A stretch of 64,000 bases of DNA from Gorsachius magnificus (Eukaryota; Chordata; Aves; Pelecaniformes; Ardeidae). Positions 35,391-47,949 of this stretch are shown here, piece after piece (position 1 is the stretch's first letter; every line of letters begins with the position of its first letter). The notes under the pieces are model-generated. The model ran no database searches. It saw only the letters and a list, made by a program, of their open reading frames with translations, and was not told the origin of the DNA. The stretch is taken from positions 7,796,984 through 7,860,983 of the forward strand of contig CM067082.1 in assembly GCA_034008185.1 (NCBI GenBank). Direction: 5' to 3'. Made by a program: the position numbers and the translations under genes.

Positions 35391-38300
35391 CTAATCAACA
35401 CCCACATCTGTGTAGAATTTTAAATCTGCTCTTTAGTAACATTTTTGAAATTTGAATATTGATAGCAGGACTAGGAACGGGAACTCAAGAGTTCAATACC
35501 GGGAGGTAGTATACTCACCAGAGATGGTTTTTGTCACCCAGCAGAAAAAGGTACAGTATAAAACATAAACCAGAAAAAAAAAACAAACCAAATTTTAATG
35601 TAAGAGGTAGTGAAAATTATCATATTTTACCAAGAGAAAATTTTCAGTCAAAATGGGATTTTTTTCTTGAAGTTATACTATAGATTTGTAGTTTTGCACC
35701 TCAAGATACAACACATGGATCATGAAAGTGATTCTTTCTGGCCTCAAAGCATATAAGAAGTCATTGATCCCAGGTGAGAATATGAATAAAATTCAAAACA
35801 TTTTTTTCTACTTGTTTTTCTGTAGTATCTACTTTCCTCAGATAACGTCTTTTCTTCACTGCTAGCTTCCCTCACCAGGGAAGTTGTTCCACATACTACA
35901 CAGATAGATAGACAACAAAAAGACATCCTCTACCCCAAAACTGCCCACAGTAGAGCTGAAGCTGAACATTTGGGTAGACCAAGAAAACAAAGGCACAAAT
36001 TCAGGCTGCAGAGGGGTTGGCTTCATAATGTTAAGTTCTTAATAGGGTTCATGAGGAGGATGGATTCTACGGGTATTTGGGGGGATGAGGTTACAAATTT
36101 TGACATTTATTATGGGAAATATACAGCAGTATGGGAGAGGGAAACAAGTGAAAGCTGGCAGATCGTGGGTGGAGCAGAGGCAGGAGTTGTTGTGATACTG
36201 ATTGAAAGAGGCTGGGTGGATAGTTCAGATAAGTTCAGTTAGTTCAGTTGAGGCAGGTAAGTACTTTGTTTTGGTTTTCTTGTAATAAGAAAGGAGAATC
36301 CTGATGGAAGTGAAAAAACATGGCACAAGAGGGGCGACATGATCAAAGTAGCAGCCTGGGAGAGCACTCCTGACAGCACTAACTTATGCAGATATGAGGA
36401 AGGCAAGCTTGTATGTGATGGGATGACAGAGAAGCATCTTGCTTATCAGAACAAGAGGTGATCAAAACCTGGGCAGGCATGTCAAAATGGCTGCAAAGGC
36501 CTTAGTTTAGGAAAGATGAGGACCCAAATCTGAACATTACTAAGGACCTGCAAGCCCAACAGAACAGTGGGACTATCTGTAGCAGACCATTTCAGACAAT
36601 GATTTTAGACGGTGCCTTTAATAAGAGTAGGAGGGGGACATGGGGCAGAAAAGGCAATTAAGGGCTTTTTTCACATTTGTTTGGTTTTGCTTTCTTCTTT
36701 CTCTTTTCTTTGAAGATATGTGAGTAAAGGAGAAGATAGGTCAAGAGGGAAATGCTTGCAAGATATCACTGGGGCAAGAAGATAGTGAGCAGAGAAAGGA
36801 AGTGGATGACATTCTTCTGCCTCTCAGACTGGGGGAGGGAACCTAAATTTAAACTATGAAATTTCTTCATGTTTTGTGGAAGTACATAAAGGAAGACCCG
36901 TTAATGTTCTCCCCAAGGAATGGTGAACCCCAAACTCAACTATAATTTAAACACCAGAAAATCCACATCAGAGGGGAATGTTATGAATTCTCCATCCATA
37001 AAAATATGCTTAATGACAACAATTATCTTGACATGAAAGTCCACAACAGTGGAGGCTCCACCATGCATATTTTGCTGCTCACAGCAGCACTTACTAAAAC
37101 AATAGATTCAATTACTTAAAATATTCCTCAGTACCATTTTTGTATTGGTACCTTTCTGATGTGTATTTTCTTCTTGTTAAAGCAAAAGAGAGAGAGAACA
37201 AAAACAAACAGACAAAAAAACCCTGCAATTGATGGTTTTAATCGCAGTTCCCTGGGAGGGATGACCAGCGATAATGAGTTACTTTGGGTTTTCATTGTGC
37301 TTCATGACTGCATCCCAGTGTCACTGCTATGTTAGTAACTTAATTGTGCTCACTTCCTTCAGCAGAATGAGTCCTGACTGAAAAGCCAAACATCTCTGGT
37401 GAGAATTCACAAAACACAATAATGAATGGTCTTAGATTGACTGAATTTCTTTCCGATCCTATATGGAACATGGAAGAAATTTTACTATACCGAGTAGGTG
37501 GCATATTAAAATAATCTTCATCAGTAATTTTGTACATTTTGACAATGCAAAAAGCTACCATCAGGTTAAAGGTATGAGTTAAAACCAAACCATGCTGTAG
37601 ATAAATTCCCTTATGAGTACTAAGACATAAAGGCTTATTCATTTTTTATTTTTATTTACTTTTCCATTTTAACAAGAAAGTTTTAACAAATTCTTTTCAA
37701 TCCATTTAGGCTTAGCTCAATTTCAAGGTATGATGTTGGGAAATACTGTGTCACGGTGTAAAATATATCAAAACAAAGTGGTAGTTCAGCATGACAAGAC
37801 AACATATCACTGCCCAGCTGGGATGCCAAGAGGAAAATCAAAGCAAGCACTGGTGTTTGTAGGCTCCTGCACAACATGACAAATGTACGTTGTTATCTCA
37901 AGAGAAAGGAAGATGAGCTCAGGAAGTGTGTAATGAACGGTGCTCTGTCTTTGAGAGTCAGCAGCGCTAGGAGCAACTGTGGTTCCAGTAAAGCTCTGCT
38001 ACCTAAAACACTTTTATATTGATCTGTTGCTAATCAATAGCAAGAAGAACTCCCTTTCTTGTATCTTCTACAGGAAAGGCTCCATGCAGACCTCCTACAA
38101 TGGGTTCATGGCTGATGGGGGCCCTTGGAGCCCCTTCTGAGAGCCAGAAGGGAAGGGCAGAACTCATGGGTTGAATCCATCTTGTCTTACCTGCCAAGGA
38201 GAAGCTGCATCTTCTGCAGGCTTGTGATAAATGATCCTCCATTTCCAGTGGAGGGAGGCAAAAGATATTTGGCAGGTGGCTAGTCCCATCCTAAGGTGAC

Positions 38301-39430
38301 TCCTAAGGGAGCTGCTAAGAGTCTTGGCACACAGATGGGTTGTGATTTTGGTTAAAAAGGGAAGAGGGAAAGGAGAGGAGAGAGGGAAAGGGATAGGTAT
38401 AGGGTAGCATGGTTCACTTGTACCCTCCCTCCTGGGCTACAGTGATGCCATGAGGTCCCTGCCTGTGACAGCCTCACAGTGCAAATGAGATAGAGGAACT
38501 GCCATGCATTCACTACACTGCCTTGTAAAAAGTGTCTCTGATCCACTCAGAAAAAAACATGTACCATGTTACTCAGTTGATCGTCAAAAGGGAGGGGTGC
38601 CTGAGGAGACCAGTGACCCTGGAAAGGGGCAGGGGAAGTGGGGAAGCAAGTTGTACCTGGCAGATAGCTGACTTTCTTGTCTCCATTCTGTGCAGTAGGA
38701 TGACATTAGGTCCTGTGATTGAACACATATATATATATAAATAAATCAAAATCCTTTGCACAAACATGAAAGCTGAGAATGTTTAATTCAGGATTGACTG
38801 TTACTTTCTTCTCCGCACCAGGACTGGACCACTGTGAGATATAAAGAAGCATTGACTCTATTAGTTTTAGCTATTCACCATATTAATCATAATCCAGCTC
38901 ACCTTTCAAAAAGTAAATAACATCTTTAAGATGATCAGACTCAGTTTTGAGCAACATTTTTCTTATTAAACAAGCACACAGGACTGAGAAAAATCAATAG
39001 GAGAGTTAGACTAGCCTCCACGTAGACCGTGTTTGTTATCACCTGTAAGTCACTGTAAAAGATGACAAAGCAGCCGCATCATGGAGAAAAGTAATTTTAC
39101 AGGGCTCAGGTGGGTTCAAGTTTCCATCTTCTCCCCTCCTGTAATTCAGCGCATCATGTGTTTCCACCAGATAAATGAATCTGCTAGCCTGCCAGACACA
39201 GATGGTCACCACAGTGACAGAGCTCAGTGTGCTAATTTCCATTTTATAGACCATGATTCCTTCTCCTTTCTCTTTAGCAATAAAGAAAGGAATTTTATTT
39301 CTTCAGAGGCAGTGCAAGTTGGTGTAATTGGGCAGTTGTAACAGCCCACAATCACAGGTGGCTGGCTGACCACATCCATCTGTGGAAAGGAGGGGATTCT
39401 CATTTCAGCTGGTGGGAGGAAACTTAGAAA
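35391..39430. other. Unique non-coding stretch
   Basis: I see no gene or recognised transposable element. A consensus splice-donor string CAG|GTAAGT occurs at 36254-36261, but no matching exon is evident. AT repeats with a TATATATA core lie at about 38728-38742. Open frames are at most 100 codons and featureless. Confidence 0.5.
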
Positions 39431-39652
39431 CATAGAATCATAGAATGTTTTGGGTTGGAAGGGACCCCTAGAGGTCATCTAGTCCAACCCCCCTGCAGGG
39501 AGCAGGGACACCGCTAACTAGATCAGGTTGCTCAGAGCCCCGTCCAACCTGGCCTTGAATGCTTCCAGGGATGGGGCCTCCACCACCTCTCTGGGCAACC
39601 TGTTCCAGAGTTTTACCACCCTCATTGTAAAGAATTTCTTCCTTATATCTAG
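39431..39652 (-). mobile_element. Short CR1 LINE 3' end, minus strand
   Basis: It opens with reversed octamer units and GGGTTGGAAGGGACCCCTAG. It then covers the 3' UTR and the last coding part ([20 protein letters not shown] in the element's frame) and stops at about 39652, in the LDIRKKFFT block. It is a severely 5'-truncated copy of the same subfamily as the long element at 30292, which it resembles closely. Confidence 0.96.
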
Positions 39653-40084
39653 GAAACTTGAGTGACCTCCACCACATTCATCACCTGGATGACACAGTCC
39701 ACCTCCCTCACTGTCCCAGTCACCCCAAATAACTGCAAACAACAATGTAAATTCAGTGAAATCAGTATAGTTCAGACTAAAATTATCATGTATAAAAAAC
39801 GGTTTAGTTTCCAAGTGGTCTGATTTTTCTGTGCAGTTTAATAAATATGAAACTTTAAAAATTAATTACTGAAGCTAATTTTTGGGGGAAAAGGACGTTT
39901 TCATTGTTTGATTATTTGTTTGTTCTTAAGGGAGGAGGTTGTTTTTTACCAAAATGGAAGTTCATCTTAAATTCTTTCTCGGTATGTAAGATCTATTGTT
40001 CATTGCAGCTGTACTGTCAAGATCAGTTGGAACAAGATGAGGTAAGTAGCCATTCCAGATCAATGTTTCTAATGCAAAGGAAAG
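39653..40084. other. Unique non-coding stretch
   Basis: No gene or repeat is recognisable between the CR1 tail and LTR D. The sequence is AT-rich. Confidence 0.55.
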
Positions 40085-40089
40085 ATGAT

Positions 40090-40833
40090 TGTCGTGGATG
40101 GAGTGAGAGGGAGGCAAAAATAATGTGGTTTACTGGTGTAAAACAGTGAGTTAACAAAGGTCAGTGGTAAATGCGACAATAGTTTATGAGATTCGATGGC
40201 AAGGTACACTTTGTTATTTACTGCACAGAGGACAGGGTCAGACAAAACTGTCAGGGAGACCCTCCCGTTGAGTCATGAGGTTCAGAAAAGATCCCCTTAC
40301 TTTCTAAACTTCCTCAGAGAGGAGTCTAGGTGCAGCTGGATCCAATCCTAGTCCCAGACTTGGTCAACGGTTTATGTCTAAAGGATCATATATGCGCAAT
40401 TAATCCTTTATGTCACTTAGCTAAGATTTCCAAGTCAGCATGCTGTTAGTCACTTACCGAGAATCTGTCGTGGTAAGGAACCTCTCAACCTCGAGGAGTA
40501 ACCTTGAGAGGCGTCCCTGCTCAAGGGGAGATCCTGGCGTGCAGCCCGCTGCTGTTCAGGAGAGCTCAAAGGGCTCTTGGGCTGCTCACTATTTATGGGG
40601 GTAAGATAATTGGCTCATAGTCATATTTGCATCCTGACCACTGTGCTTAGGTGGGCACATTCCACAATAGCCCTTGGCTATTGCATTGTTATCTGTCTCC
40701 CCCCACACCCAGTGGGTGCATCCTTCAGGACCAGACAGACCAGATGCATCTATCACCACAGCCACAGGTGGTTATCACTTGAAAGAGGTCAAAGGAGGGG
40801 GAGTCAGAGACAAGGGGGGAGCACACTGCCACA
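40090..40833 (-). mobile_element. Solo LTR, family D, minus strand
   Basis: I infer an endogenous retrovirus LTR from its structure. On the minus strand it begins TGTGGCAGTGTGCTCCCCCC and ends ACTCCATCCACGACA, with TG/CA ends. It is flanked by ATGAT (40085-40089) and GTGAT (40834-40838), a 4-of-5 target duplication. A TATA-like CATAAATA lies at 40590-40597 on the minus strand, followed by GTGAGCAGCCCAAGAGCCCT, a plausible R start. Eight-base arms CCTCTCAA (40481-40488) and TTGAGAGG (40504-40511) could pair as a hairpin in the R/U5 RNA. Length is 744 bp. No internal retroviral sequence is present and there is no sister copy in the window. Confidence 0.72.
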
Positions 40834-40838
40834 GTGAT

Positions 40839-43800
40839 AAAAGGAAAAAACAGAAGCAGAGAAGGATTAATCAAATTGCCTGTGGTTTGAGAGCATCTTT
40901 GTGTCAGAGAGAGAATCCTTATATTTGCCTTCCATTCAGTAAATGGCTTGTAGTGGAAGTTACTGTACCTTGGTGAAAACAAACATATATGTGTTAGATG
41001 TTAAGGACACTGAGAAAAATAATAATAGCATTAAAAAGAAAATGTGGGTTTGCATTAGTACCTGTTGCGGTACCAATCCCAGACATGTAAGAAAGATACT
41101 GCTTTTCCTTCCCCACTCTAGCTACTACATGGGTAAAATAAAACTCTTTTACTAGTGACTTTCAAATGGGCACTAAGCTTCGCAGTTCACTTCTCTTACC
41201 TAGATTAATGGGCTATTATTTCCTGTGTTTGTCTTACTACCTTTGTTAATTCTGACTTGAAGCGTAGCTACTGATGATCAATAGGGCCTCTAATATGCAC
41301 ATATTTACATTATTAGAAGTAGTAAGTCAGGCACAGAACTCATAGCTGAGTGTTTACTTTGTTAGCTGTGTTCTCCGGACAGTTTCATAACCTTCACTTG
41401 TCCTCTGCATACATTTTGATAACTAGTATTGAGTGATTCTCTAAAGTGAATACTGTAACCTGTATCATGAAATTAATCAATAATAGTTGCTATCCTTGAT
41501 ATTACATTCTGGGGACATTTAATTGTACATCTCTGGAGCACAGGGTTGTTTTAACAATGTGTCAATATTAATAGCTGGTTGAAATGAAAAACAGAAATTT
41601 TATTCCATTCATAATGATCTAAAAATTGGTCTTCATGTGATGTAATAGAACTTTTAATCTAGAACCACACATTCCATGAAAATGGAATTATTTGCAGAAT
41701 CTTCATAATTTTGAACTGAAATTCTAGGTATCGCTGCAAATCTCCTGCTAGTGCACTGAAACCAGGGTAGTTTACAATCAGATTAAGACTGTTTTAAGAC
41801 AACATCTGCATTTGGTGTCAAGGCCACAACACCTGTATGAAAGCACTACAGGTGAGCTTTCACTACAAGCATTCACTATTCAAGGGTGAATATGTGGTCA
41901 TTTGGAAAAGCAGTATGTGGAGCTGTAAGCAGGGGAAGGGGACTGCCTCTCTAGGTCTTCTGAGAGAAGGAAAGGTCTTTGCCTGAAAACACTTGCCATC
42001 TGATCAGACAGAAAGTCCCACAGGATACAGTCTACTTGAATACCCAGAAAATAAATCTAGATAAAGACATATATGGTTGTTTCACAAAGACATAATTTCT
42101 GCCTCTTTCTCCTCCACACCTTTTTATTATAGAATGAGTCATGATTGCCTCTTTGTATCCTAGCCTGACTTTGCCTACAACCTGCAAATACAGACAACAG
42201 GCACTCTTCTGAGGTGTCATAATAACTTTGTTAAGCTACTGGCTCTGACCCTCTTGTGGAGCATCTCTAGGGAGCTCCGCACTGGCTGGAGGGACAGTAT
42301 CCAGTTCTTCAGTCTGATATTCAACCATGACAGGCAAGAAATCCTCCCTTCCCTCCCCCTTTTCTCTTTCTTATTCATCATGTACCTTCTAATTGCTGCA
42401 ACAAGCAATTTGTCTAGGCAATGGAGCACTTTCACTGCACAGTCCTGATTCATCTGTGGAGCAGCTCCAACATATACATGCAATATGTGCATGTATTTGC
42501 ATAATCAATGGCTGGAAGGTAATACATATTTATGAACAGCACCACTTCAGCTGTCACAGAAAATGATAGCTCTAGTGATTCCCAAACTATGTGTTAAACA
42601 TGTTAAAAAACATGTAAGTTTTTTTAAGAACTAACAGCATTTGGGGTTCTTTTTAGGTAAAGAGGGAAAGGGAGGCACTGTTTTGGGGTTACAATATGGT
42701 TAGATAGTTTTGCTATATGTGTCTGGGATCATTTTTTGGCACAGATTTGCCTGTATTTGTACTGCTAAATTCTTCCAGCCTGTAAAACAGGGTGGGCACA
42801 TCCAAACTGCTAACTGGGAATGGTCCCTGGTCTGTGCTGATTCCCGAACTGTGTCCAGGATGCATTTGGGAGAATGCCAGCTGGCTGGGGCCAAAATCAT
42901 AACAGGAACCGTTTAACAGGACAGGCGATCAAGTTCCTGTGCCTGGGAACTTTCCCTGGCACCATTCAATTAGCTAGGATAGATGTAGTCCAAAAGTCTA
43001 AACTAATTACCATTAAAAGAGACAGTAATTCAGTGGCGGTGTTTCATTGCCATATGCTGGCATCTTTGGGGTCTGGAGACAAAATAAAACCATCTTAAGG
43101 AAATCTTTGCCAAAGGAAAGCTCTAAAAGACAATTGCAATAGGGAAGAAATTTCAGGCATCACTTGTGATGCTGTGAGCAGACTGAAGATGAGCAATGGA
43201 AGAAAAGACAAGCCCATAGGAATGGGACATAATGAAACAGCACTTCCCTTCCTTCCTTCCAGACTATTGCAATGGAAGAAAAACATGGTGAAAAGCTGAA
43301 AGAGCAAAATACTCAATTAGTTACAAATATGTGCTGTTTCATTTCAAAAATACCCTTTGAATGCTGTGTTTGCATTACTGGACTACAGAGTTAACCACAG
43401 CCTGTTCCATAGGGAGCGCTCAAATCAGTTGTCATTTAAACCAGATTTCAGATCAAGATCCTGAGACTAAGTCCTGGACACAGTTATTGTGAGGGACATT
43501 AACAAGAAACAGAAAAACTTTGTTAGGAAGTCTCACCAGGAAAGGCAAGTGTGCCACATACATGCAGGGGTCTTGTAAAATTCAAACTTTCCCAGTGAAA
43601 TTGCAATTGTACATGGTAAATCCCTCTTCAGGCTGAACTGAAGATGTTGAAAAAATATAAATATATGCATTTTAGAAAGAAATATCAACTAGTCCTCCCC
43701 CTGGCATGGATTTACCAATGGGGTAAATGAGCTGAAGTAATATACTTGTCGCTGCTATTTGGTGTAGCACATGCACTGGATCATGGGAGAAGGAAAAGAT

Positions 43801-44960
43801 TGTACTGTGACACTTCATTTTACTACTGACCTTGGATCCATATCAGCCAGACCTCTAGGGACAGCAAATGTCTGGATCATGGGAAGCCACTGCATCAGCA
43901 AGGAGGTAAACAACTAGCACAAAGGCCATTTCTTGCACTATGGTTCTGCACAGTATCAACTACTGGATGTCCTTTGAAGACAGACTGATCTCCAGACTAG
44001 GGTAAATTCTCTTCATGTTTACTGGGACACCAGCTGGGGTATGACAAATGTCTCATCCTTGCCCTGTTAAATGGAAAATATTTATCTATTGGATACATCC
44101 AACAGCCCAACAGTGAAAACTAGTTATAACCACTTTCTCACTAAATGGAAAATGTACATGTAGAAAATGATGGACAGAAAAGTAACTTCGTTGCATCTCA
44201 ACAAGGTGTCCTTTATCTGGACAACTAAAAAATTTGCTTGAAATGATTGCATCTCGGATATGCTTTACTGCCTACTGGTATCCTGCTATAAGGAGAAGTT
44301 GTCACAACATGATGTATATGCCCTGTTAGCTTTTACCAACTCCATTCACTAAATTATGGGAGATGGATAAAGGTCAATTGGTGGCTGTGAAAACTGAGTT
44401 TAATCACAAGCCACCTGAGTGAGGAAAGACATTATCATCTGGTATTAAACTGACTCTTCTCTGGCCTGTAAAGGTCATTGTACATTGTATGGCAAAGGTT
44501 GCAATGTGGAAATGCTAATTGATTTTTAATATTGGCTGCTGGTTTTCCTGTAGAGAGTGTCAAGTGTCTCTTGGGAGTACTTACTGACACTCATTCCCAA
44601 TTGAGTCATAACTGCCACCTGTGCCAGCAAAATCAGATAGATCTTTGAGGTCCAGACCAGAAAAGCTGGAAAAGGACTAAGGATCCAGGTAATAATCATG
44701 ACTCTGCCACTGAATGACTACACCAACTCTGTCCAAGTTGGGAAATATGTTTGTATGTCTCATCTAGAGAGCAAGATAATCCCATCCTCTTGCCCATGGA
44801 ATTCGAAGATGGAAAGGGCAAGTTATTATCATTCACAGAACTGGTTTGAGAACCTAGTGCCAGGTCCACAAGGGTTTAAGTGTTTAGCTCATATTACATT
44901 TCAAGTGACTTAAATGTGAGTTAAATAGCTCAATACAGAAGATACATCAATAAACTAGAA
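40839..44960. other. Unique non-coding stretch
   Basis: I recognise no gene or transposable element. A CCTT tetranucleotide tract lies at about 43247-43261. Open frames are at most 91 codons and overlap on both strands. Confidence 0.5.
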
Positions 44961-45318
44961 CAAGTTCAGTGGAGGCCACTGAGATGATCAGGGCTGAAAT
45001 GCCCTGAGGAGAGGCTGAGGGATGAGCGTTGTTTAGCCTGAAGAAGAGGTGGCTTTCGGGGCACCTTACAGCAGCCCCCAGTACTCATGGGAAGATTATC
45101 AAGAAGATGGAGACAGGCTTTTCTCAGTGATGCATGGTGGGAGGATGAGAGACAACAAGCTCAGAAAGTCTCAGACTGGATATAAGGAGAAACTTTTTTC
45201 CCCCTGAGGACAGCCAGGCAGTGGAGCAGACTGCCCAGGTGCACTGTACCTTCTTCATCCTTGACGGTTTTCAAGACCCAAAAGCATAAAGATCCAAGCA
45301 ATATTATAGGATCCTGTA
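44961..45318 (+). mobile_element. Old CR1 LINE 3' fragment, plus strand
   Basis: TTCAGTGGAGGCCACTGAGA at 44966-44985 and ATGATCAGGGCTGAAATGCC match an old CR1 subfamily. Decayed equivalents of the RDERCLA-type, DNKLRKSQTGYKEKLFSP and WSRLPRC regions follow. The tail (about 45291-45318) is indistinct. The frame is broken repeatedly. It is among the most diverged CR1 copies here. Confidence 0.72.
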
Positions 45319-47350
45319 GCTCACCCAGTTTTGAGAAGGAATGGAGATCTCCTGAGGTGATACTTATCCTGAATACCTGGTGACCCTATGAAATGGGTAC
45401 CTTGGCCCTTTCTGACCCATCTGGGAAGATCAGTCATTCTCCACATCCAGCACATACATAAATCATTATGAGTCAGTTGTATTTCCAGCAGTTTCTTCAA
45501 ACACCTCTGAAGGGGGATACTAGAGGGTGATACTCTCCCTTCTGAAAAGAAGTCAGTTGATAATTTTGTTGGGCATTTGCATACATGTCCAATAGCCTGC
45601 TTCTGATTGTTATCTTCAGTGGCATGAAATGCATTTGGTTCATGTACAGTCACAAAACGTATGCAAAGTCCAAATCTTCCCAGTGCCTGTTAGTCAGGTA
45701 CATTTCTAGGAAATCCTGAAAGAAAGAAAAGTGTAAGATTAAGAAGGATGTGTTGAGAGGGCTCTGAGGAGACAGACTGCCTGGCTCACAAGAATGGGCT
45801 GCAGTGACAGAGGAAATTCCTGGCATGGCACTGGCAAATTCCTGTGTTCATAATTCCTCCAGCCCTAATGCGAATTCTGGAATGCTAATCATTGTTTGTG
45901 TTAGAACACTAATATGTAGGAATAGCCACAATCTGACAGTAGGTAGACAGAAGTTAATGATGAAGGCATTTAAAAAAAAAAAAAAAACCCAATACCCAAA
46001 ACCAACCCACACCAAAAAACAAACCTTCTTTATTTCAGAACTGTGTATTTCTAGGAAAAAACTCCAGGACTTCTATAATGGCACTTCCAGTAGTTTAGAC
46101 AACATTACCATTTATGTTCAACTTGTTATCGCTTTGCACAAATGCTCAAAATAAGAAAAAAAAACCAAAAAGGAGATGAAAAAGCACTACCAAGGCTTAA
46201 AAGGAACAGAGGAAAACAAAAGACAACTCATTCCCAGTGCAATCCAAGCTCCTTTTTGTCAGATTTAAAGAATTTCATCCAATTTCCCCATTAATCAGCT
46301 GATAAAGCGGACCTACATTCTGACATGAAGCATAAGATAATGTCAAGATTATTTGCAAACTGCTACATTACAGTGACAGCCTAATGTTTATTACTGTCAA
46401 ATTACTGTCATTTTATTAAAAGGACCAAAAGAGCTGGCTTTGCTAAGCACGGCTCTGAGTCCCACTAGACTAGTGAAGCTGCTCTCTCTTCCCCTGTGCT
46501 GTTCTCTGTGATGGAGCACAGAATACCCATTCGTCTGCACAGACAGCTCTGTGAGCATGCTAGCTAATGAATGATGCAGGGAATTTTAAATACCAGGACA
46601 TATTTTATATAAATCACCCTTTGTTTTTTGATTATTTGGGGGGGGGGTGGGGGGGTGGGTGTTGGTAATTGCTTTTTTTTCCCCCTAAAGCTTTTATATA
46701 TATTGTCACTACAGTTTATTCTCCAAATAGCTACTCTCCCCGTAGCGTTTGCGCTGTTAGGGCCAGATTCTGCTAGCCTTACTCCATTTGAAAAGCTTTC
46801 CCTGCTGTATCAGTTCTGGCACTTGTGAAGTGACATGCTACACGATTTTAGGAAAGATATCACTGTTCCACTTTCTACATTTCAATCTACTAGTCAAACA
46901 GAATGCAATATTCTCATCACTTATGCTTTCCGAGTGCAAAATGAAAACACTTGGTAACAGATCCGGGCTAATTCATTTCATAGGCTTGCATGCAAACACC
47001 CTAAGCTTTATTTTGACATTGTTAACAAGGGCATAACAAGAGCTGAAAGTTGGAGATTGCAAAATTCAACCTTAAAATCAATGACAATTTCCTAGAAATA
47101 GTAGTGCTAAGAGCTGACACAATGCTTACACAAGGAAAAGGAGGGCAGGCACTGCCTCCCATGGCCTTTTAAACAAGGTTTGAGATCCCTTTATCCAGCT
47201 TTGGAAAGAATTGTTGCATTTGCATTTTCTGAGGGGGAAAGGACACATGAGCCTCCTCTGCTGAATTGCTATGGGTGTTTGTAGCAGGAATGGGATTTCT
47301 TGCGCTGCCCATAATGCGTTCATAAGACAGTAGTTTAGCTAACAGTTAAG
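45319..47350. other. Unique non-coding stretch
   Basis: No gene or transposable element is recognised. It contains a 110-codon minus-strand frame (45321-45653) without a recognisable domain, an A-rich tract at 45971-45987, an AT-rich block at 46260-46440 with homeodomain-like TAAT cores, and a G-rich tract at 46638-46660. Confidence 0.5.
46638..46660 (+). repeat. G-rich tract, G-quadruplex candidate
   Basis: Runs of about ten, seven and three G separated by single T, then GTTGG. This is a good G-quadruplex candidate on the plus strand. No gene or promoter is evident beside it. Confidence 0.6.
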
Positions 47351-47949
47351 AATCATAGACTCATAGAATCATTTAGGTTGGAAAAGACCTGTAAGATCAT
47401 CAAGTCACATTACTGCCATCCCACAACTAAACCATGTCCCTAAGCACCTTGCCTAACCATCTTTTAAATACCTCCAAGGATGGGGACTTGACCACTTCCC
47501 TGGGCAGCCCATTCCAACGCTTGACCACCCTTTTTGTGAAAAGATTTTTCCTAATGTCGAACCTAAACCTGCCCTGGCACAGCTTCAGACCATTTCCCCT
47601 CATCATATTGCTTGTTACTTGGGAGAAGAGACCAACCCACACCTTGCTACACCCTCCTGTCAGGCAGGTGTAGAGGGCAATAAGGTCTCCCCTCAGCCTC
47701 CTCTTATCCAGTCTAAACAAACCCACTTCCCTCAGCCACTCCTCATAAGACTTGTGCTCCAGACCCCTCACCAGCTTCGTTGCCCTTCTCTGGACATGCT
47801 TCAGCACCTCAATGTCCTTCTTGGAGTGGGGGGCCCAAAACTGAACACAGCATTCAAGGTGCGGCCTCACCAGTGCCGAGTACAGGGGGACAATCACTTC
47901 CCTAATCCTGCTGGCCACACTATTCCTTATACAAGCCAGGATGCTGTTG
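47351..47949 (-). mobile_element. 5'-truncated CR1 LINE, minus strand
   Basis: It begins AATCATAGACTCATAGAATC and GGTTGGAAAAGACCTGTAAG. In reverse, an open frame (47427-47987, partly beyond the element) keeps the ORF2 C-terminus: [60 protein letters not shown], ending VLRDMV. Truncation occurs near 47949, in the NSILACI block. The frame is open across the fragment, so the copy is rather young, but it encodes only the RT C-terminal part. Confidence 0.95.

Noticed and set aside
35461..35520. tRNA-like gene (B-box-like GTTCAATACC)
   Set aside because: I could not fit a matching A box, acceptor stem or anticodon arm; the motif alone is weak.
36250..36262. Perfect splice donor CAG|GTAAGT as evidence of an exon
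   Set aside because: An 8-base string of this kind is expected about once per strand in 64 kb, and no acceptor, frame or base-composition change supports an exon upstream.
40441..40560. CRISPR-like or tandem repeat array
   Set aside because: The repeats are one pair of inverted arms in an LTR; there are no regularly spaced direct repeats, and the genome is vertebrate.
45321..45653. 110-codon minus-strand frame as a gene
   Set aside because: It borders an old CR1 fragment, has no recognisable domain, and does not show the signals of an exon.
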